From NCBI GenBank assembly GCA_009909035.1, contig JAAAOB010000168.1, positions 1 to 43,901 of the forward strand: a stretch of DNA of 43,901 nt. Reading direction: 5' to 3'. This DNA comes from Bacteroidota bacterium (GTDB lineage: Bacteria; Bacteroidota; Rhodothermia; Balneolales; Balneolaceae). Positions 16,707-25,436 of this stretch are shown here, piece after piece (the first letter of the stretch is position 1; each line of letters starts with the position of its first letter). The translations under genes and the position numbers were made by a program. Below the pieces are notes generated by a model that was not told the origin of the DNA, searched no databases, and was given only the letters and a program-made list of their open reading frames with translations.

Positions 16707-16737
16707 AAAGCCCCGTTGAGCAAGCGGGGCTTTTTTT
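16707..16737 (+). terminator. rho-independent terminator after icd
   Basis: AAAGCCCCG (16707-16715) pairs perfectly with CGGGGCTTT (16725-16733) around a 9-base loop, and the T-run continues to 16737. It lies 25 bases after the icd stop codon. Confidence 0.9.
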
Positions 16738-16869
16738 ACTTATCGACCTGTGCTCTGATCTGAATGATTCGAAAGCCCCGACTGTTAACCGTCTCAGGTG
16801 GGCATAAACCCTTTTGATAAGTTAGCAGCACCGTAATTTTTGGTTGCAGCACGATTCTCAGATTACATC

Positions 16870-17811
16870 ATGAAACATCTAACGAAAAAACAGGCACTTG
16901 AGCTACTACCGCTTGTTATAGACGATGAAGCGTCTGAACCTGAAAAAGTTGCCTTCTTTAAATACATTCAAACCGATCAAGAGGTAAAGAAAAAATATGA
17001 AAGTCTTCTGCTCGTAAAGCAGCTCCTGAAGACCAAATACTCTCCCAAAAAGGCACCAGAGCACTTGAAAAACAGGATCTCTGATCTTATTGAAGATATG
17101 GAATGGGAAACGAAGGAGAGCTCTAAAGTCGATAACGACATCAGGCCGATCCACACAGATACTCAGCACCAGGAAAGTTCTGATGATCCTCCGTCAATTT
17201 TTTACCGGCTACTTACCCCGGCACGTTACATCGCCGCAGCTTCAGTCATTTTCATCTTTTCACTGCTTACAATCGAGCTGCTTGAAAAATCATCCGAAGG
17301 TCAATTCCAATCAATATATGATGTTGAAGAGATGGCGTTGAGCCATTTTAACACCGGCAATCATGTAACCGCATCTCTTGCCACCTACCAGCCTACCTCT
17401 TCCGAACATGCCTCCACAATTCTGCAGGATGAATATTCGCTGCAGCTTCGTCTACCCAAAATTGAGGGGGCCACGCTCCGCCGTGTCTTCTACACAACAT
17501 TTGCCGACGGCTACACAACGCCGGTTTTGGAATTTCATCAAAAGGAGATCAATGAAACAGTCCATGTTTTTGCGTTCCGGGTAGACGACCTGGAAAAAAG
17601 AAACAAAATCAAACGGGATCCTGAAGCTGTCAAAATTTGTAAGTCATACAAGGACTATCACATTAAAAATATTGATGGGAAACATGTTGTGTCGTGGAAA
17701 TGGGGTGACTATTGGTATACAGCCGTTTCCAACCATAATGGCAATGACTTAATCGCTCTGGTTGAACCCACCGAAAGAGCCAGTGACAGAACAACTGAAA
17801 GTAGCTGGTAA
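16870..17811 (+). CDS. anti-sigma-factor-like single-pass membrane protein
   Basis: This 313-aa protein has a cytoplasmic N-terminal region of about 115 residues (KKQALELLPLVIDDEASEPE at about 5-24). It has one membrane helix (RYIAAASVIFIFSLLTIELL) and an outer domain of about 180 residues. The first region resembles the anti-sigma domain of Bacteroidota regulators (ALELLPLVxDGEAS), but it lacks the usual zinc-binding histidine and cysteines. I chose the ATG at 16870 over the one at 16840, because family-like sequence starts there. No sigma factor gene is adjacent, so the partner would be encoded elsewhere. The outer domain has no motif I recognise; it ends WKWGDYWYTAVSNHNGNDLI, typical of anti-sigma outer domains. 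Function is inferred. Confidence 0.6.
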   Translation: MKHLTKKQALELLPLVIDDEASEPEKVAFFKYIQTDQEVKKKYESLLLVKQLLKTKYSPKKAPEHLKNRISDLIEDMEWETKESSKVDNDIRPIHTDTQHQESSDDPPSIFYRLLTPARYIAAASVIFIFSLLTIELLEKSSEGQFQSIYDVEEMALSHFNTGNHVTASLATYQPTSSEHASTILQDEYSLQLRLPKIEGATLRRVFYTTFADGYTTPVLEFHQKEINETVHVFAFRVDDLEKRNKIKRDPEAVKICKSYKDYHIKNIDGKHVVSWKWGDYWYTAVSNHNGNDLIALVEPTERASDRTTESSW

Positions 17812-18203
17812 TTCTCTCGACAGACAATTGTCCTGTCATTAAAGAAATGTCGTGCATCTCTGTAGTCATCGGATGAGTTGATTCTGAAAAATCAAGTGAT
17901 TATGAAATAAAATGTCATTCATCGTTGACTCATCTGATGACTTTCAAACGACAACGTATTGTTGACATAACACTATATTCTGTTTCACTATCAGAAAATT
18001 GACGCTCCTTTTGATACATATTTTCTGTTACGAATTTGGCTGCGTAACAAATGTCTGAATTGATATTTTTTCAAGAGCCTCAAATCAGTTATTCATAAAG
18101 TCAGATATCAGAAAAACGTCTCTCCCAATCTGGAGCAAGCGTACAGCGAAACCGATGAAGCATCTATTTTTAATCAGCCAGTATATTTTTTATATAAACA
18201 TTC
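17812..18203. other. 392-base spacer between convergent genes
   Basis: No gene is supported. Two inverted repeats are visible: AGTCATCGGATGAGT at 17864-17878 with its near-complement ending at 17942 (a stem of about 15 bases around a 48-base loop), and TGTTACG at 18026-18032 with CGTAACA at 18043-18049. The rest is AT-rich without recognisable structure. Both flanking genes end here. Confidence 0.6.
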
Positions 18204-20489
18204 TTACTCATTGCGCTGCAGTTTTTTAACTATCCTGAAATCAAACTCTTCAGGTAAACGTCTCTTGACGATTTCTTCAGCTCGCCCGGCCGGTAAAAAC
18301 TTGAGCGCATCCACAGCCAGGTATCGGATTCTTGGGTCAAAATCTGCAATTAACTGATCAACCCGATTGTCCCACCCCTGTTGTGATGAATCTATCTCAA
18401 GAAGCAGACGAAGTACTGAACCACGAACCTCAAATGGAAATTCACCACTAACAAAATTCTCAGACAGCTGTGCTGCTTGTTCAGCGCCGCCCTTTTCCGC
18501 GAGCTGACTCAGTATCAGGGGTACTTCGTAGAGAACGGACTCCTCTAAAACAATCGATTCGGTAATTGTTGAAAACCGTTCAAGGTCCGCTACAGCTGAC
18601 AGGGAATATATCGCCTCTTTTCGGATGTCGGCTGATCCACCGGACCGGATGATTGACCGCAGTGTACTGATGACACGATCGTTACCACTGTGAGCAGATA
18701 ATGCTTGAACAGCCGCCAGCCGTACCGGCTTCGGGTTCTCAGTGCCTGTTCGTTCAAGGAATAACTGAGAGGTGCCACTTGCTCCGTCGGTAACCGCTGA
18801 CAGCGCGTGGATGATTTCTGCTGCAACACCGGAGTCAGACTCCGTATCTATAAAATCAAGCAGGGCAAGCTGAAGATCGGGATTGTCGCTGTAGTCCTGA
18901 AGCCCAATGGCCGCCTCTTTTCTTTCATTTGCCTGTTCAGCGTTCCGTAACTGGTAAATCCAGAACATAAACGGTTTTTCAACATCAAGTGTAACATCTT
19001 GTCGATCTTTAACCTCAAGAGATATATTTTCGATACTTGCGGGTACCGTAAGAACAATTTTGTCTGAAGATCCGGTAAATGACAACTCTTCTCTTTCCAC
19101 ACCGTCAAAACTGAAAAGCGTTACGTCTACACTCACCAGCTCCTCTAACACTCTCTCCTCAGCTGTAAATTCTACAACAGCTTCTCCTTCTATTTCGTTA
19201 TGGGTAATCGTAGCGGTGTAATTGTAGGATGATGCCTCCTGATCATCCGGTAACGTAAATTCAGGCTCTTCCATGAACGGCTGACCAGAATTTTTATAGA
19301 TCATTTGCGCAAATGTCTGCCATGTAACAGGTTGATATTCTTCATTGAAAATCTCCGGGAATACCACGGGCATCAGTGAATCAAGTTGTGGATGCATCGC
19401 CAGGTAGTGTGTGAACCGGTGGATGTTGTCTTGTGAGACCGCTTTGTAAAGTGAATCCCATGGCAGTAAGGAGTCTGCAGCTGTGGGCTCCAGATTCAGT
19501 TCTCGTGCAACATATCCTTGCATCAGCTGGACGGCGTACGGATCGCTCCAGGACATATTTCTCGTCATGATCCCGGCCCACTGTGCGGCTACTCCGTACC
19601 TGACCTGTTCTTCTATTGAATGAGATAAATCGACCAGTATGGTTCCGGCTCCAAACGTCCGGGTCTCCCACACCAGGTCATCCATCAATACTACGTGCAG
19701 GTCGCTGTACGGATAGTCAACTCCCGTGATCTCCTCCATTTGTTGAATCGTTTCAGCGGCAATATTCTGAATTGAATACGAATCAAAATCAGCTCCGTTG
19801 GGTTGTTCGGAAAAGAGATTATACCGGACATTGTCAATAGCCCGGCTGTCGGGTTGAAAAGCGCCGATGGCAAAAAACAGCGCCGTGACCGGAATGGGAT
19901 ATCGGGATTCGTATCGTGTCTGCTCCTGTTCAACGGATACGACGCTGTTTTCGGTTTTTCGGCCCGACATGATGAGTGTGCGGGATGAGGGATGTGTTAC
20001 TGTAATATCTGTAGTCATCGCCATTCCGGGGTGATCCAGTACCGGCAGCCAGTGGCTCGTTGAAAGGGGCAGCAGCGACGTAAAAACCGTTCCGCTGTAG
20101 TTGGAATGAACTCCAAACGTTGGATCTGCAGAGTAGAGCAGGCGTACCGTTGCGGTGTCGTACCGATTAAACGTCTCGTTAAAATATATGATCAGTTTAT
20201 CGTCATTAAATGCGTAGTCCATTGTGCGTTCGTTTAGGAGTACGTCATCAATCTGGATCCGCTCAGCATCCAGCAGCAGTGAGTCTGCACTGCCGATGGT
20301 CCAGCGGATGGAGTAGGTCACATCCCCTTTTATCTGCTTCTGCTCGTTTATTTCGAATGCAGCATCCAGATGCTCGATCATAAAATCTGTCTTGGGATAC
20401 CGCGGGTAATCATGTTGCTGAGCCGATCCGGATCGTGCAATTAACAACAGGCCTATAGCCAGAAAAAGTGTCGTAGTACAATGTCTCAT
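18204..20489 (-). CDS. secreted M1-aminopeptidase-like protein with HEAT repeats, zinc site lost
   Basis: The 761-aa product has a signal peptide (cleaved near GSAQ, residue 24). An M1-type N-terminal beta domain follows (AAFEINEQKQIKGDVTYSIR onward), then a degenerate catalytic domain. Helical HEAT-like repeats are at about 540-750. In active M1 enzymes the zinc site reads HExxH and, further on, NEGF. Here the equivalent stretch is YGVAAQWAG (298-306), with all three residues replaced, and MQGY (323-326), without glutamate. The Q-W and G around the site are kept, which shows the homology. The protein is therefore probably a binding or structural relative rather than a peptidase. It starts 9 bases after the hisN-like phosphatase gene and should share its transcript. 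Confidence 0.82.
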   Translation of the reverse strand: MRHCTTTLFLAIGLLLIARSGSAQQHDYPRYPKTDFMIEHLDAAFEINEQKQIKGDVTYSIRWTIGSADSLLLDAERIQIDDVLLNERTMDYAFNDDKLIIYFNETFNRYDTATVRLLYSADPTFGVHSNYSGTVFTSLLPLSTSHWLPVLDHPGMAMTTDITVTHPSSRTLIMSGRKTENSVVSVEQEQTRYESRYPIPVTALFFAIGAFQPDSRAIDNVRYNLFSEQPNGADFDSYSIQNIAAETIQQMEEITGVDYPYSDLHVVLMDDLVWETRTFGAGTILVDLSHSIEEQVRYGVAAQWAGIMTRNMSWSDPYAVQLMQGYVARELNLEPTAADSLLPWDSLYKAVSQDNIHRFTHYLAMHPQLDSLMPVVFPEIFNEEYQPVTWQTFAQMIYKNSGQPFMEEPEFTLPDDQEASSYNYTATITHNEIEGEAVVEFTAEERVLEELVSVDVTLFSFDGVEREELSFTGSSDKIVLTVPASIENISLEVKDRQDVTLDVEKPFMFWIYQLRNAEQANERKEAAIGLQDYSDNPDLQLALLDFIDTESDSGVAAEIIHALSAVTDGASGTSQLFLERTGTENPKPVRLAAVQALSAHSGNDRVISTLRSIIRSGGSADIRKEAIYSLSAVADLERFSTITESIVLEESVLYEVPLILSQLAEKGGAEQAAQLSENFVSGEFPFEVRGSVLRLLLEIDSSQQGWDNRVDQLIADFDPRIRYLAVDALKFLPAGRAEEIVKRRLPEEFDFRIVKKLQRNE

Positions 20490-20498
20490 ATCTAATTG

Positions 20499-21266
20499 TT
20501 AGTCAAAAAGTGATAGAATATCGTTTTTTAGAGCGGGATTTGTGGAAATTGCATTTCCTGTTTCAATGGTTTCATTGCCATCTACGTCCATAAAAACACC
20601 TCCCGCTTCTGTAACAACAGGAAGCAGAGCTGCGGCGTCCCAGATGTTCAAAATAGGGTCAAACATAATATCGGCACGCCCCGTAGCAACCATCAGGTGG
20701 CCGTAGGCATCTCCCCAGGTTCTGTGTAGTCGGGTTTGGTTTAAAAGTTTCTCAAATTCTTTCGTAAATCCATGTTTATGGCAATGGTAAACATCGGTTG
20801 TCAGGAACGTAGCCGTCTCGAGTGAGGAGCATTCTCGTACCCGCACCGTCTCACGGTTAAGGTGACACCCGCCGCCTGTTGCTGCCGAGAGCATCTCCCC
20901 GAGTGCCGGTGCATAGATCACACCCACTTTGGGTTTACCCTCAATCAATATTCCAATCAGAGTTGTGTAGAACGGCACGCCATGTATGAATGACTGGGTG
21001 CCGTCTATCGGGTCGAGCACCCAGACCACATCCGCATCGTCATGGTCCCTCCCAAACTCTTCACCGATGATTCCGTGATCAGGGTACCGGCTTTTGATTG
21101 CTTCGCGCATCAGAGTTTCCGCATTGCGGTCGGCGTTCGTCACCGGCGATTCATCGGTTTTAAACTCCAGGTCAAACGACTGCTTAAAATATTTGAGCGT
21201 TGCACCGCCGCCAATACCGGCAATTTCCACCGCATGTTTTCGTAACGATTCGAGTTTAAAATCCAT
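20499..21266 (-). CDS. inositol-monophosphatase-family phosphatase (histidinol-phosphatase-like)
   Basis: This 255-aa enzyme belongs to the Mg-dependent inositol monophosphatase superfamily. The metal-binding motifs are IIGEEFG (66-72), WVLDPIDGTQSFIHG (82-96) and, near the C-terminus, NIWDAAALLPVVTEAGG. The pairing of IDGTQSFIHGVPFY with NIWDAAAL suggests the HisN-type histidinol-phosphate phosphatase branch, but inositol-1-phosphate or another sugar phosphate is possible. I chose the ATG at 21264-21266; an ATG 26 codons earlier overlaps the start of tex on the other strand and adds polar residues without homology. It is divergent from tex and followed closely by the M1-like gene. Confidence 0.85.
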   Translation of the reverse strand: MDFKLESLRKHAVEIAGIGGGATLKYFKQSFDLEFKTDESPVTNADRNAETLMREAIKSRYPDHGIIGEEFGRDHDDADVVWVLDPIDGTQSFIHGVPFYTTLIGILIEGKPKVGVIYAPALGEMLSAATGGGCHLNRETVRVRECSSLETATFLTTDVYHCHKHGFTKEFEKLLNQTRLHRTWGDAYGHLMVATGRADIMFDPILNIWDAAALLPVVTEAGGVFMDVDGNETIETGNAISTNPALKNDILSLFD

Positions 21267-21342
21267 CAGGGTTTGTCGATGTTTGTGGTTATTTTTGGGA
21301 CTCCGTTCGACGTCTCTATTAATATTTAAAGATACAACTTCC

Positions 21343-23523
21343 ATGACCGATTCTCAGATTTTTGATCAAATAGCAGATATATTGACCCTTTCTGCCAGGC
21401 AGGTCAAAACAGTTGCCGATTTTATTGATGATGGTGCTACCATTCCGTTTCTCGCGCGCTACCGCCAGGAGGCAACCGGCGGTCTTGATGAAGAGCAGCT
21501 CAGGGCTGTTCGCGATCAGATAGAGCTTCACCGGACGCTTGAGGATCGGAAGAAAACGATTCTGAAAGCAATTGATGAACAGGATAAGCTAACCGACGAG
21601 CTTGAAAAGAGGATTAAAAACTGCCGGGATCTTAAAACACTGGAAGATTTGTATCTCCCCTACAAGAAGAAACGAAAAACGCGTGGCGACATGGCCAAAG
21701 AGAAAGGGCTGGAGCCACTGGCCCGCCAGGTCTGGGATCAAGAGATTGAAAAAGGAGATCCGCTGGGGTACGCAAAAACGTATGTTGATGCGGAACACGA
21801 GCTGCCGGATGCTGAAACCGTCCTGACGACCGCTCTTGATATCGTAGCCGAATGGATCAACGAGTCCGTTGAGGTCCGTGATACCCTTCGTGATATCATC
21901 CGAAAACATGGCGTTATTGCCACTCGGAAAAATCCGGCCGTAAACGAGCGGACCAACTACGAGGATTACTACGATTTCAGTTCGCGCGGCGCACACCTGA
22001 AACCGCACCAGGTGCTGGCCATCAATCGCGGCGAGCGTGAAAATGTCCTGTTTGTAACTCTTGATCTGAATGAATCCATCACCCTGAAGAACCTGGATGA
22101 TGTCCTGATTACCAATGATGCGTCCATTTTCATCCCGCACCTGCAGGATGCCGTGGAGGATTCCTACAAACGGCTGTTAATGCCGTCGCTGGAGCGTGAA
22201 TACCGGAATGAGCTGACCGATATGGCCGACGAGCACGCGATTGAAACATTCGCTACAAATTTGAAAAACCTGCTGCTTCAGCCCCCACTTAAAAACCAGG
22301 TGGTGATGGGGATTGACCCTGCCTACCGAACCGGCTGCAAGGTGGCGGTTATTGATCCGCTTGGCACCTACCAGGAAGGAACCACCATCTACCCTACCCC
22401 GCCCCAAAAGAAGATCAAGGAGAGTGAAAAGGTTGTCAATGGTCTGATTGATAAATACAAGGTAACACTGATTGCGATTGGTAACGGCACCGGCAGCCGG
22501 GAAACTGAACAGTTTATTGCCGACCTGATTCAGGCGCGCCAAGAGTCTCACCCAAAAGAGACGCTTCACTACCTGATTATCAGCGAAGCAGGTGCATCCG
22601 TGTACTCTGCTTCAACCACAGCGCGGGAAGAATTTCCCGACCTTGACGCGGCCCAGCGCGGGAATATTTCCATCGCCCGGCGCGTGCAGGATCCGCTGGC
22701 TGAACTTGTCAAGATCGACCCGAAATCGATCGGTGTGGGGCTTTACCAGCACGACATCAACCAAGTGCAGCTCGCTAAAAAGCTGGACGATGTAGTGGAA
22801 AGCTGCGTAAACGAAGTAGGGATTAATTTGAACACCGCAAGTTCATCACTTCTTACGCACGTTTCCGGGCTGAGCCGAAACGTAGCGAAGAACATCGTGG
22901 ATCACCGCGAAAGCAAGGGGCGCTTCAAAAGCCGTGAAGAACTGAAAGATATCAGCGGTGTGGGTGAATTCCGGTTCCAGCAGGCCGCCGGTTTTATGAG
23001 GATCCCGGACGGAAAACATCCGCTCGATAATACCGCCATCCACCCGGAAAGCTATGAAGCCACAGAAAAGCTTTGCAACCTGTTTGGCATCGACATCGAC
23101 AACCTACAGGACGAAAAACAGAACATTGAATCTGCGTTTGCGAATATCAAAACCAGGCAGGTCGCGGACCAAGTGGGTGTTGGCGTGCCAACGCTGGAGC
23201 TGATCATCGAAAACTTGCAGAAGCCGGGACGCGACCCGCGTGAATCCCTGCCAAAGCCGCTGCTGCGCCAGGATGTTCTGAAGATGGAAGATCTCTCCCC
23301 CGGAATGAAGCTTGAAGGAACCGTTCGAAACGTGGTTGATTTTGGCGCGTTCGTTGATTTAGGTGTGAAACAGGATGGATTGCTTCACATCTCCCAAATG
23401 AGTGAAGGAAGAAGTCGAATCGAAAATCCGCATGATGTGGTGTCTGTCGGCGATATCATCAATGTGGAAATAAAATCCATCGACATTGAACGCGGAAGGA
23501 TTGGGTTGTCGCTGATAAAGTAG
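21343..23523 (+). CDS. tex: Tex-family RNA-binding protein (S1 domain)
   Basis: Tex is a conserved cytoplasmic nucleic-acid-binding protein linked to transcription. In the 726-aa product, the N-terminal helical domain contains IPFLARYRQEATGGLDEEQL (about 36-55). The RNase H-like YqgF domain starts near residue 320 with MGIDPAYRTGCKVAVID. Two helix-hairpin-helix motifs follow from about 496 (LNTASSSLLTHVSG, VGEFRFQQAAGF). The S1 domain is at about 657-725 (GTVRNVVDFGAFVDLGVKQD). Length is slightly below the usual 730-780. I chose the ATG at 21343; the frame is open further upstream, but that part overlaps the divergent phosphatase gene and is not family-like. Confidence 0.95.
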   Translation: MTDSQIFDQIADILTLSARQVKTVADFIDDGATIPFLARYRQEATGGLDEEQLRAVRDQIELHRTLEDRKKTILKAIDEQDKLTDELEKRIKNCRDLKTLEDLYLPYKKKRKTRGDMAKEKGLEPLARQVWDQEIEKGDPLGYAKTYVDAEHELPDAETVLTTALDIVAEWINESVEVRDTLRDIIRKHGVIATRKNPAVNERTNYEDYYDFSSRGAHLKPHQVLAINRGERENVLFVTLDLNESITLKNLDDVLITNDASIFIPHLQDAVEDSYKRLLMPSLEREYRNELTDMADEHAIETFATNLKNLLLQPPLKNQVVMGIDPAYRTGCKVAVIDPLGTYQEGTTIYPTPPQKKIKESEKVVNGLIDKYKVTLIAIGNGTGSRETEQFIADLIQARQESHPKETLHYLIISEAGASVYSASTTAREEFPDLDAAQRGNISIARRVQDPLAELVKIDPKSIGVGLYQHDINQVQLAKKLDDVVESCVNEVGINLNTASSSLLTHVSGLSRNVAKNIVDHRESKGRFKSREELKDISGVGEFRFQQAAGFMRIPDGKHPLDNTAIHPESYEATEKLCNLFGIDIDNLQDEKQNIESAFANIKTRQVADQVGVGVPTLELIIENLQKPGRDPRESLPKPLLRQDVLKMEDLSPGMKLEGTVRNVVDFGAFVDLGVKQDGLLHISQMSEGRSRIENPHDVVSVGDIINVEIKSIDIERGRIGLSLIK

Positions 23524-23870
23524 CGCGATGTCGCTGACCCGCGTCTGGCCAAGCTGTTCTGATTCATATTGTTAGTTGACTTGATATTATCGCCATGGAC
23601 TTACACCTCCTCAAGCTCTTCGCTGAACGCTCTGGCTTTCTCCCCTCGAGGGGGAGATTTTCCGGTATATACATGTCAGTTTTGATAGATTCGAGTTCTG
23701 AACAGTCCCGGTTTTGATGCTAAGGTTATCATTTAGTAGAAACTCTCAATTCAAGAGACATGCCAATTCATTTCATCACAATATTTCACAAAACTGCTAT
23801 TAAAGCCTATCCGTACAATTTTGTATATTTAGAGATCCAGTTAAACCAATCATAATCACAGATTTACCGC
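23524..23870. other. 347-base spacer before the ArgD-like gene
   Basis: No gene is supported. It contains a CTCCCCTCGAGGGGGAG palindrome-like sequence near 23640-23656, related to the one at 26763-26778. The last 60 bases hold a TATATTTA promoter candidate for the aminotransferase gene. Confidence 0.6.
23824..23831 (+). promoter_or_regulatory. TATATTTA promoter candidate for the aminotransferase gene
   Basis: The octamer TATATTTA, preceded by ACAATTTTG, fits the Bacteroidota -7 pattern TAnnTTTG apart from the last base. It lies 39 bases before the ATG. The same core and context (TTTGTATATTTA) stands before lptF. Confidence 0.4.
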
Positions 23871-25070
23871 ATGAATCCAGCTGACATCACGAAGCAAGCA
23901 CAAGACATTGAACACGAGCACCATCTGCCGATTTACCGGCGCTATCCCATCACGCTTAAAAAAGGGAAGGGTGCCCTTGTCTGGGATTATGAAGGAAATG
24001 AATACCTCGATATGTTAGCCGGTATTGCGGTTAATAATACCGGCCACTGCCATCCGAATGTCGTGAAAGCGATTCAGGAGCAGGCGGAAAAACTGATTCA
24101 CCCATCAAATTTTTTCTATACGAAACCACAGAGTGATCTTGCAAAACTGCTGAGTGACATTTCGGGTCTCGAACGGGTGTTTTTCTGCAACAGCGGTGTG
24201 GAAGCACTGGAAGCCGCGTTGAAAATTGCCCGTAAATATGGCAACAATCACAATAAGAAAGGCGACATCATAGCCGTTGAGCGCGGATTTCACGGGCGCT
24301 CAATCGCCGCTATTGCCCTGGGCAAAGACAAGTATCAAAAAGGGTTTGCCCCGATCCCTTCCGGATTCAAACGAATTCCATTCAATGATATCGAAGCTCT
24401 TGAAAACGAGATCAACGACGAGACGATTGCATTTGCGTGCGAGCCGATCCAGGGTGAGGGCGGGATCCATGAGGTGAGCGGTGAGTATCTGCGGCGGGCA
24501 CGTGAACTGTGTGACAAACACAACGCCCTCCTCTTTTTCGATGAAGTTCAATGTGGCAACGGACGAACGGGCAAGTACTTTGGGTTTGAGCATCACAATG
24601 TACAACCGGATATAATTGCAACGGCCAAAGGACTCGGCGGTGGTTTCCCTATTGGCGCCGTGATGGCTAATGAAATGTCTGCCCAGGCGTTGGATTATGG
24701 TGATCACGGGACAACGTACGGCGGAAATCCGCTGGCATGTGCAGCGAGTCTGGCTGCCGTTCGAACCATCCTTGATGAGGGATTGATGGACCAAGCTACG
24801 GAAAAAGGCGAGTACCTCGTCAATAAAGTAAAAGAAAAAACAGCCGGTACCGATTACATTAAAGAAATCCGCGGCAAAGGATTGATGATTGGCGTCGAGC
24901 TCACCTTCCCCGGCAAACCGGTAGTCATGGAGATGCTAAAGCAAAACGTGATCTCAAACGTAACCATGGACACCACCATCCGCCTCGTACCGCCACTTGT
25001 GATTAGCTACGGGCAGATTGATCATTTTGTGGATGTGTTTGTAGCTGCATTGGAGACCTGTGCAGAATAA
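23871..25070 (+). CDS. argD: acetylornithine aminotransferase-like class III aminotransferase
   Basis: This 399-aa PLP enzyme transfers the amino group between N-acetylornithine (or a close analogue) and 2-oxoglutarate in arginine synthesis. Visible motifs are FFCNSGVEALEAALKIARKY (104-123), GFHGRS (139-144), the PLP-ring aspartate D224 in FFDEVQCGNGRTG and the Schiff-base lysine K253 in TAKGLGGGFPIGA. The C-terminal TTIRLVPPLVIS segment is also typical. Length matches ArgD. Other arginine genes are not adjacent, so ornithine, 4-aminobutyrate or LysW-lysine substrates cannot be excluded. A perfect hairpin of the TTCGTCGGACGA family follows three bases after the stop. Confidence 0.85.
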   Translation: MNPADITKQAQDIEHEHHLPIYRRYPITLKKGKGALVWDYEGNEYLDMLAGIAVNNTGHCHPNVVKAIQEQAEKLIHPSNFFYTKPQSDLAKLLSDISGLERVFFCNSGVEALEAALKIARKYGNNHNKKGDIIAVERGFHGRSIAAIALGKDKYQKGFAPIPSGFKRIPFNDIEALENEINDETIAFACEPIQGEGGIHEVSGEYLRRARELCDKHNALLFFDEVQCGNGRTGKYFGFEHHNVQPDIIATAKGLGGGFPIGAVMANEMSAQALDYGDHGTTYGGNPLACAASLAAVRTILDEGLMDQATEKGEYLVNKVKEKTAGTDYIKEIRGKGLMIGVELTFPGKPVVMEMLKQNVISNVTMDTTIRLVPPLVISYGQIDHFVDVFVAALETCAE

Positions 25071-25073
25071 CCC

Positions 25074-25106
25074 TTCGTCGGACGATTGTCGTTTTCGTCC
25101 GACGAA
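25074..25106. repeat. TTCGTCGGACGA hairpin, short copy
   Basis: TTCGTCGGACGA (25074-25085) pairs perfectly with its complement (25095-25106) across a 9-base loop. Compared with the 72-base copies near 12.6-12.9 kb, the centre has been shortened from 31 to 9 bases while both arms are kept. It starts three bases after the argD stop. Confidence 0.85.
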
Positions 25107-25396
25107 TAACCATAACCTAATCACAGAAAAGCCACGAATAAACTCCCCCTTTTCAAAAGGGGGACAGAGGGGGATTTCACAGTCAACGCCTCGAAATCAA
25201 TCTTTAGACCTCAAACCGCTTCATTATTGAGAACCGCGGAGACACTGAGACGCGGACGGTGAATGTCAATGATAACCATGTGGAAACCACATCGAGCATA
25301 AAGGAACTTGAAGAGTTCTTGAAGCTTGGGTAAGCTAATTTCCCGAATTGACCCATCTACTATTCAGCTCTGGCATTGGTTTTCACCCAGCACCGA

Positions 25397-25430
25397 CTCG
25401 ACAGTCGAAAAACTGCAATCGACAGTCGAG
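25397..25430. repeat. CTCGACAGTCGA hairpin, copy 3
   Basis: CTCGACAGTCGA (25397-25408) faces TCGACAGTCGAG (25419-25430), a 12-base stem with one central mismatch and a 10-base loop. It lies 7 bases beyond the stop of the SMP-30-like gene, just as copy 2 lies beyond the mutL stop. Confidence 0.82.
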
Positions 25431-25436
25431 GGTGGG

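Larger units (their letters stand above)
25071..25436. other. 366-base spacer with dispersed hairpins
   Basis: No gene is supported. It holds a TTCGTCGGACGA hairpin (25074-25106), a CCCCCTTTT/AAAAGGGGG hairpin (25145-25163, one-base centre) and a CTCGACAGTCGA hairpin (25397-25430). The middle part shows no structure I could identify. Confidence 0.7.

Noticed and set aside
21094..21342. 83-codon upstream extension of tex
   Set aside because: It overlaps the phosphatase gene on the other strand, and the Tex family begins at the ATG at 21343.
22177..22569. 130-aa minus-strand open frame within tex
   Set aside because: Shadow of the Tex coding frame, without signal or domain.
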